64,000 bases of DNA, from positions 4,712,001 to 4,776,000 of the forward strand of contig PUFA01000066.1 of the NCBI GenBank assembly GCA_003508835.1. Direction: 5' to 3'. Position 1 is the stretch's first letter, and each line of letters opens with the position of its first letter. The DNA is from Eonycteris spelaea (Eukaryota; Chordata; Mammalia; Chiroptera; Pteropodidae). Of this stretch, positions 58,555 through 64,000 are shown one piece after another. A program made the position numbers and the translations under genes. The notes beneath the pieces are model-generated. The model did no database searches. It was given only the letters and a program-made list of their open reading frames with translations, and had not been told where the DNA came from.

Positions 58555-58725
58555 GTCTTACCCTCATAACACCCCTATGCGTTAGAAACTCGTGTAATCC
58601 CTGAGTTACTGGTGGGATCTAAGTAACTTACAGAGTAACTCATTCAAGGTCATGCAGTGGCTGAGCTGGGTTTGAAACTTCTTGCTTCCAGAGACCCATG
58701 CGCTTAATCTGTTGTGATGGTTTAT
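58555..58725 (-). mobile_element. MIR SINE
   Basis: CTCATAACACCCCTATGCG, AAGTAACTTACAGAGTAACTC, AAGGTCATGCAGTGGCTGAG, CTGGGTTTGAAACTTCTTGC. Confidence 0.85.
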
Positions 58726-58920
58726 CTAGAATAGCCACCGTGATTCACCAAGGAAGGACCCTGAGTTCCTGTTATTCTCCCCTGCATTTCTTGTGATGGC
58801 TAAACCCACAGTGAGTGTATCAAGAACACTGGCAGAGGATGCTGCCTTTAGCGGCGTCTCCAAACAGAATCTTCGGGCCATCTTTCTTACATGAAGTCAG
58901 TTCTTCCTTGAGTGTTCCTT

Positions 58921-58924
<4 letters not shown>

Positions 58925-58961
<37 letters not shown>
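58925..58961. repeat. (GT)n microsatellite
   Basis: About 18 uninterrupted GT units. Confidence 0.97.
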
Positions 58962-58962
<1 letters not shown>

Positions 58963-58964
58963 CA

Positions 58965-59365
58965 TCCACCCAGCAAATGAAAAGTCCCACCTCTCGCACA
59001 GCTCGTATTCCTGTGGGCGAGACCAAAAAGCTAGCAGAGAGCTAAATGCATGATATTGAATAGTTCTAATTGTATTTCATAAAAGTAAGTCAGGATTAAT
59101 GGGGTAAAGAGTGAGGGGAGTTTGCCATTTTATATAGTGTGGTCAGGGGTGGTACAGAGTGATCAAACGGTAACACTTGGTCAGACCTGAGCCCAAAGGA
59201 AGGGATTCACCAAGCACGGATCCTGGAGAAGCATTCCAGGCAGAAGAAGCAAGAAGCACCCAAGGCCAGAATGGACTTGCATAGTCGAGGAATCCGAGGA
59301 CGCCACTGTGGCCCTGGCACATTAAAATGGGAGTGATAAGAAAGGTCACGTGTGGCCCTCCAGAT
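58965..59365 (+). mobile_element. L2 LINE fragment
   Basis: GAGAAGCATTCCAGGCAGAAG, AAGCACCCAAGGCCAGAATG and CGCCACTGTGGCCCTGGCAC follow the L2 body in order. Confidence 0.7.
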
Positions 59366-59639
59366 CTGATTCTAGGTGAGCTGTGATGAGGGGTTCGAGC
59401 AGGGAAGCCGTGTGATCCGATGGGGTGCTTAGCAGAACACAGGCACCTGTTTGTATTTCAAAGGTGGCGTGGACTTGGGCTTGTCGGCACACCCCGTCCC
59501 CTTACCCGGCCCCTCAGTGATGATAGTGAGTAGGATAGAGGTGACACCTGGAGATAAAAGGACATGCCGAGCCTTGATGGGCGAGTTGGCTGGTGCTGGG
59601 ACAGATGACATTGTGAGGCTGTGGGAGGGTGAATGTCAA

Positions 59640-59850
59640 GAGCCAGGCAAATCTGGGATCCAGTGGCATCTCCTCCCTACTCGGTAGCCAGCCACGTGCT
59701 TCAGGGGGAGTTCCTTGTCCTTGCTGTACCTCGGTTTCCCCATCTGTCAAGTGGGGACATGGTGTTTCTCACCTCCTCTTGTGGTTGTGACAATTAGACA
59801 GTGTGATGTAAACGGGAGTCTTGGTGCAGTCCCTGGCATTTGCCTTGCGT
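59640..59850 (+). mobile_element. MIR SINE
   Basis: TACCTCGGTTTCCCCATCTGTC, AAGTGGGGACATGG, GTTGTGACAATTAGACAG. Confidence 0.88.
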
Positions 59851-60700
59851 CTCCTTCATAAAGGAACAATAGTTTTATTCTCCTTCCTGTTTTGTCACTT
59901 GTTTTTGTTCTTCTGTAGGAATTCCAGGAGAAATCTAGGCACTTGAATTAGTCCTCGGTACCTATCAGGCACTTAAAAAAAATATTTCCTGATGAATGAA
60001 TAAATGAGGCTCTAAATAAATGAATGAATAAACAGTTTAATTACTGTATCACTTTGTATACTAATTAATTACTTTTGAGGATAAGGATCTCTTTTGCACA
60101 TCTGACATTTTTTGGCAGACCTACGTACCAATCATGATCGTAGCAGCACTTTGAATATTTATCAATTTAGGAAATATTAATGACAGAGGCTCTGATTTTA
60201 GTAATAACTTGTATTTTTTCCATCATGACATCATCTGCCTTCAAGTAAAGAGCAGCGATTCACCTTTTTGCAGTAAATATTTTTTATTCATCTTATAGAC
60301 GCTGCTTGCTGACGATATAGATTTGCAGACGTCCTCATTAAGAGCCCGGGATGGAGGCTCCCCGATGGAGGGAGGGGCTGCGGGCCCTCATTTCTGACCC
60401 TGAGGTGGACCTCACCCTCTCCTGTCCTGTCCGCAGGTGCTCTGCCTGCCTGCGGGGCCCAGCAGCCAGGTGCTCCCAGCCTCCCAGGGTTTGGCCACTC
60501 ACCCTCCCCTCCCGGCAAACCTGAGCTCATCCCCTCAGGCCCAAGGCGGCAGGGCTTGTTAAACTCATAGGGGAAGGCTACAGGCGTTTCCTGGTAACGC
60601 CTTCTGCACTCTTTAATTGTCACCTTCAGATAAGTGGCTGGTGCCTGTTACTGTGTGTCTTAGGACAAAGAGAGTCAGAATCGCAGAGAGCACGTGGGGA
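59851..60700. other. unique intronic DNA
   Basis: 60040-60270 is AT-rich and repeat-free with ATTAATGACAG; 60340-60560 is GC-rich. No exon signal with coding support. Confidence 0.45.
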
Positions 60701-60719
60701 TTTTTACTAGCCGCCCAAA

Positions 60720-61350
60720 AACCTTTATTTAACCACTATTATTGAGGGTCTGCTGTGCACCAGGTACCGTGGGAGGTGCTGGAGCCAGAGGATGGAATTG
60801 ACGAGAGGCCTGCCTTCTGGAAGCTCGCATTCAGTGTGGCAGGCACGGCCCGAACAGGCAGGCAGATCTGCGTGTCCCTCGTGTCAGGCTGTGGGGTGCG
60901 CAATGGGGAGAATTAAGGGGCAGGGCGGGAGAGCAAGGGGAGCTGTCCAGGAGAGACCGGGGTCTCTGGAAGTGATTCTGAACCTGGGCTCTCAGTGGAG
61001 TGGCAGGGAGAAAAGCTCAGCTCTGGGGTGGGGGCTGGAGCCGAGGGAGGGGGATGAGAAATAAGGACAGCAGTCCAAAGCTGGTAAGGAGCTGGGGTCC
61101 CAGAGCCTCGGAGGACAGGGAGCCACCGGATCTGACGTTAAGGTTTTAACAGCCTCATTCTGGCTTCCATATTGTTTGTCAGGGACCCAGTAGGTGGACT
61201 ACTTAGGGGGCTCCGGCCCCAATTGTCAAAAGCCGGCGATGGTTCGGGCCAGGCTGGCGGTAGAGCAGATGGGGGGTGTGTCCGAAGGTAGAGACGTGCA
61301 GGTCACTGTGAGTGGAAAGCGTCTGCTGAAAGCCATGCGTGGAAACCCGG
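60720..61350 (+). mobile_element. L2 LINE fragment(s)
   Basis: ATTGAGGGTCTGCTGTGCACC, AGGTACCGTGGGAGGTGCTG, TGGAAGCTCGCATTCAGTG, followed by L2-like body phrases to about 61340. Confidence 0.7.
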
Positions 61351-61629
61351 CCGCTGGTCCTCCTAATACTGTCTCTACTTCTTTCACCTTCTAGTTGTAT
61401 ATACGGCGCTTACCGCAAACTGTCAGCCCATCGTTCTCTGAGCCAAAGTGGAAACAAGGGGGGTGTTCGGAGCTGCATGTCGTAGAATTGACTGGAGGGG
61501 AGAGGCTGCTCTTCTCAGAGCAGATTTCCTGGCGTCTTGGAGTCCCCCGTTCGCACGCCCCTCCGTCCGCATCAGCGAGCACAGTGTCCGGGCGAGGGGG
61601 TGGACCCGAGGGTCCTGCGCAGGTTCCGT

Positions 61630-61822
61630 TTCTCTCCCAGGAGTCATTTCCTCGCTGTGTGACCTTAGGCGCTTTTACCTCCCAGACTTTCAGTGTCCCC
61701 ATTAGCGAAGCAGACCCACTAAGGGGGCTTCTTGAGTTTTAACAAGGGCTCATTGAGATAAGTCAGATAACGTGCTAAGCACGGTGCCTGGTACACGGCT
61801 AAGCAGTCAATACATTTTAGTC
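61630..61822 (+). mobile_element. MIR SINE
   Basis: CTCGCTGTGTGACCTTAGGC, TCATTGAGATAAGTCAG, GCTAAGCACGGTGCCTGG, ACACGGCTAAGCAGTCAATAC. Confidence 0.85.
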
Positions 61823-61824
61823 AG

Positions 61825-61985
61825 GAGATTAACAAGTTAATCCTCTCCATGCCTTGATTTCCTTATCGGTGAGTAGGGATACTAAACACTCCCTCTCGGG
61901 TTGTTGGGAAGACAAGTTCTTAACACCTACAAAGCACTTAACAGAGCCTCGTACACAGTAAGTGCTCAATAAATATTGAATTGCT
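61825..61985 (+). mobile_element. MIR SINE, second copy in tandem
   Basis: TGCCTTGATTTCCTTATCGG, GAGTAGGGATAC, GTACACAGTAAGTGCTCAAT, AAATATTGAATTG. Confidence 0.88.
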
Positions 61986-62995
61986 AAAATAATCACCATG
62001 ACGCCGAGCTTTTGACTTTGAAGGGATCCTAGGTTTGATTCGCTCTGTGTTCACGAAGCCTGGCACACAGGCGGTGCTCAGCAAACGTTTGAAAGAGTGA
62101 GCCATGGTGACGTGAGAAATCCCAAAGGACGAAGGCGTGCCTCGGGGGGAGGGGCCAGACGGCTGACTGACAGCGCCATCCCTTCCCGGGGAAGCCCTAA
62201 CGCCCTCCCGGGGAAGCCCTAACGCCGAGCCTGCCAGAGCTCTGCGCCACGTGGAAGGCAGGCCCCACCCTGAACGTTTCTGAAGACGGAGCTGCTCCGT
62301 CGTGATGGTGGATAGTTCTAAGCAGCACTGAGTCACGCACGAGGTGAAAACAATGTCCCCTCTTCGACATGGGTTCAACCCCTGGGACTTAGTCAAGAAA
62401 GCCTCATTCGGTGTGAGCCTGTCTTACATACCTCTCTCAGAGTCGTTTATCAGAACGAGCAGACCTCCAGGTCAGAGACTTTAGCGAACGACAGTATCCA
62501 GTGAAAAATAAAATAATAACACTTGGATTTCCATTGTCTGATTACCATCACTTATGACGAAGGCCACTGGTTTTCCACTGACTGTAGTGACATAAATTTC
62601 CACTTAAAAAATAAAATCATGTCATAAAAGAGGGAGTCATTCTGAGGGGTTGTATAAAGAAAGCGATGGCTGGGAGGAAGATCGTGCCCAAACCACAAAG
62701 ATGGGCAGAACAACGGAACGTGAGGGCATTGCAGACGCCTAGGCCTGGCCAGGGCACAGGACTGGTGAGCCAGGTGAGCCAGATGTGAGCGAGGGCTGCC
62801 GAGTCACACTCGGGTCGAAGAAACGCCCAGAAAACAGAGGCTTGCGTTAAAATGTCAAAAAACCTTTGAAAGTGGGAAGAACCTTCCCCTCCCAGGATAT
62901 CAGACAGAAACTCCAGAAAGTCTCGACTGGCCCGGGAAATGCAGCAAATAGGAGAGGACTGGGAATGATGACGCTCTGGGGCTGTACCGGGAATA
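61986..62995. other. intronic DNA with short repeats
   Basis: A MIR-tail-like stretch at 62055-62095 and a 22-bp tandem duplication at 62184-62227. The rest is unclassified; minus ORFs of 152 and 138 aa lack domains. Confidence 0.4.
62184..62227. repeat. 22-bp tandem duplication
   Basis: Two units of TCCCGGGGAAGCCCTAACGC plus 2 nt in direct succession, differing only in the last base or two. Confidence 0.95.
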
Positions 62996-62999
62996 AACC

Positions 63000-63135
63000 A
63001 GTGCTTCTCCACCGTATTTGGTATCCTCGTCACTCGGAGGACTCAGTACAATGCGAACTCGCAGCTTCCCAGGCCCGAGCCCAGCAGTCAGGATTCCAGA
63101 GGCTGAGGGCGAGGCCAGTGAATCTGCATCGTAAG
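63000..63135 (+). mobile_element. MER5A-like hAT fragment
   Basis: CCAGTGCTTCTCCACCGTAT, CCAGGCCCGAGCCCAGCAG, AGTGAATCTGCATCGTA. Confidence 0.6.
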
Positions 63136-63174
63136 GACCAACTGTCCCTTTGAATTATAGGAATTTGGGGGCAA

Positions 63175-63795
63175 ATCGAAGTTCTCTTCTTTTTCTCCTC
63201 CTCCTTTCCCCTCCTTTCTCTCCCTGCCCCTCCCAAATACCAAAGTTCTTAAACATTTTAACAATTATTCGAGGAGTCCATTTTCACTTTCTGCCTTTAG
63301 TCAGCAGAAAAAGAAGCTGAGTGCCTCTCTCTCCGTGCTCGCTCTCATGACGGTCACCGGCGCAGTTAGAAATAGTGGAGGCCATTTTGCCTCATGGGTT
63401 TCAGCTGAGACATGCATCCGTTTCTGCATCTATCTACCTGGTCACAGCGCCAAGCATCCGAGCCCAGAGAATCCCTCAGCTGAGCAGGAGAAAGACAAGC
63501 TCCCTCTGCTTAGAGACCCTCTGGCGTTCTGGGTGCCAGAGTCAAAGACAAATAAACAAAAGGAACCTCTCAGACCGGGTTCTTTACTTCTTAACTCTCT
63601 CTAAAATTCTGGAAAGTACTGAATGAGAGAGCAGAAAACCGCCTTCACTTTCTTGTTATTCTTTTCCTATTTCCTCACACTTCCTGCAGTGATTCCTCTT
63701 CCTTTTTAGATTCATCAGTTCCCTCTCTCTCTCCTGATTCGTTCCAGCAGTAACACTTCCAAGCCCCTCCTGTTGAGCACCTGTGCCTCCATGTA
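63175..63795. other. unclassified intronic DNA
   Basis: A pyrimidine-rich tract at 63182-63235; no gene, exon or named repeat. Confidence 0.4.
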
Positions 63796-63799
63796 ATAA

Positions 63800-63995
63800 A
63801 AATGACGATGACGATGCTGCTAAGCGTGATGGTCATTGTCACAATGGCCATCCTCACAATGGACACTATTTATTGACCTGGATAACACTAAGCCAAAAAA
63901 GGACACAGTTTACATTCACCAAGCGCGGACTACATACAGGTCCTTCACATAACGTCTCTCCCCACGACATCCCCAAAGCTGGCTATGAGTATGAT
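63800..63995 (-). mobile_element. MIR SINE fragment
   Basis: TATTTATTGACCTGGATAAC, ACCAAGCGCGGACTACATAC, TCCTTCACATAACGTCTC in minus orientation; runs to the window edge. Confidence 0.55.
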
Positions 63996-64000
63996 TGGCC

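Larger units (their letters stand above)
49870..64000 (+). other. TSHZ2: TSHZ2 intron 1 (5' part; continues past the window)
   Basis: Everything right of the donor at 49870 is assigned to intron 1, since no second TSHZ2 exon (zinc fingers, homeobox) is recognisable before 64000. Vertebrate TSHZ2 is known to have a very long first intron, so this fits. The part up to about 57600 is AT-rich and nearly repeat-free; from 57600 on MIR and L2 copies return. Confidence 0.85.

Noticed and set aside
61395..61742. 115-aa ORF just after an acceptor-like TTTCACCTTCTAG
   Set aside because: The acceptor resemblance is fair, but the ORF runs into a MIR copy and does not resemble TSHZ2 protein.

Overview
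The window is nuclear DNA from a placental mammal. It carries many decayed placental- and mammal-wide repeats: MIR and L2 throughout, MER5A- and MER20-type hAT remnants, an MLT1 LTR, an ERVL pol fragment and an L1 3' end. I see no primate Alu, rodent B1/B2, carnivore, ruminant, pig or horse SINE, so I cannot name the species or order. It is probably a non-primate, non-rodent placental. Nothing prokaryotic is present: no operons, CRISPR arrays or rRNA, and I found no convincing intact tRNA gene.

The only protein-coding sequence I can support is the first coding exon of TSHZ2 (teashirt zinc finger homeobox 2) at 49830-49869, plus strand. Its 13 complete codons read MPRRKQQAPKRAA and it ends in a CAG|GTAAGA splice donor. 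It lies in a CpG island (about 48540-50000) that holds the presumed promoter and a long 5' UTR. That UTR region contains a strictly alternating GT/GC tract, an A18 run and a 129-codon upstream ORF that stops 4 nt before the TSHZ2 start.

Layout: 1-48500 is upstream flank, a gene desert made of unique AT-rich blocks and old repeats. 48540-49869 is the CpG island, 5' UTR and coding exon 1. 49870-64000 is the start of TSHZ2 intron 1; about 50400-57600 is unusually repeat-poor, and 57600-64000 again carries MIR/L2. The zinc-finger and homeobox exon lies beyond the window.

The likely role of the non-coding DNA is regulation of TSHZ2. The best signals are an 11-mer, CAAAGTGATTG, found three times within 455 bp at 27 kb, where two copies extend into PBX-MEIS type decamers with a third related decamer between them, and an intronic TALE/TCF-like site cluster at 50.8 kb. 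Drosophila Teashirt works with Homothorax/Extradenticle (MEIS/PBX), so TALE input to a vertebrate teashirt gene is plausible, but it is untested here. I found no new multi-gene system. The longer ORFs away from TSHZ2 look like chance ORFs in repeats or skewed composition.
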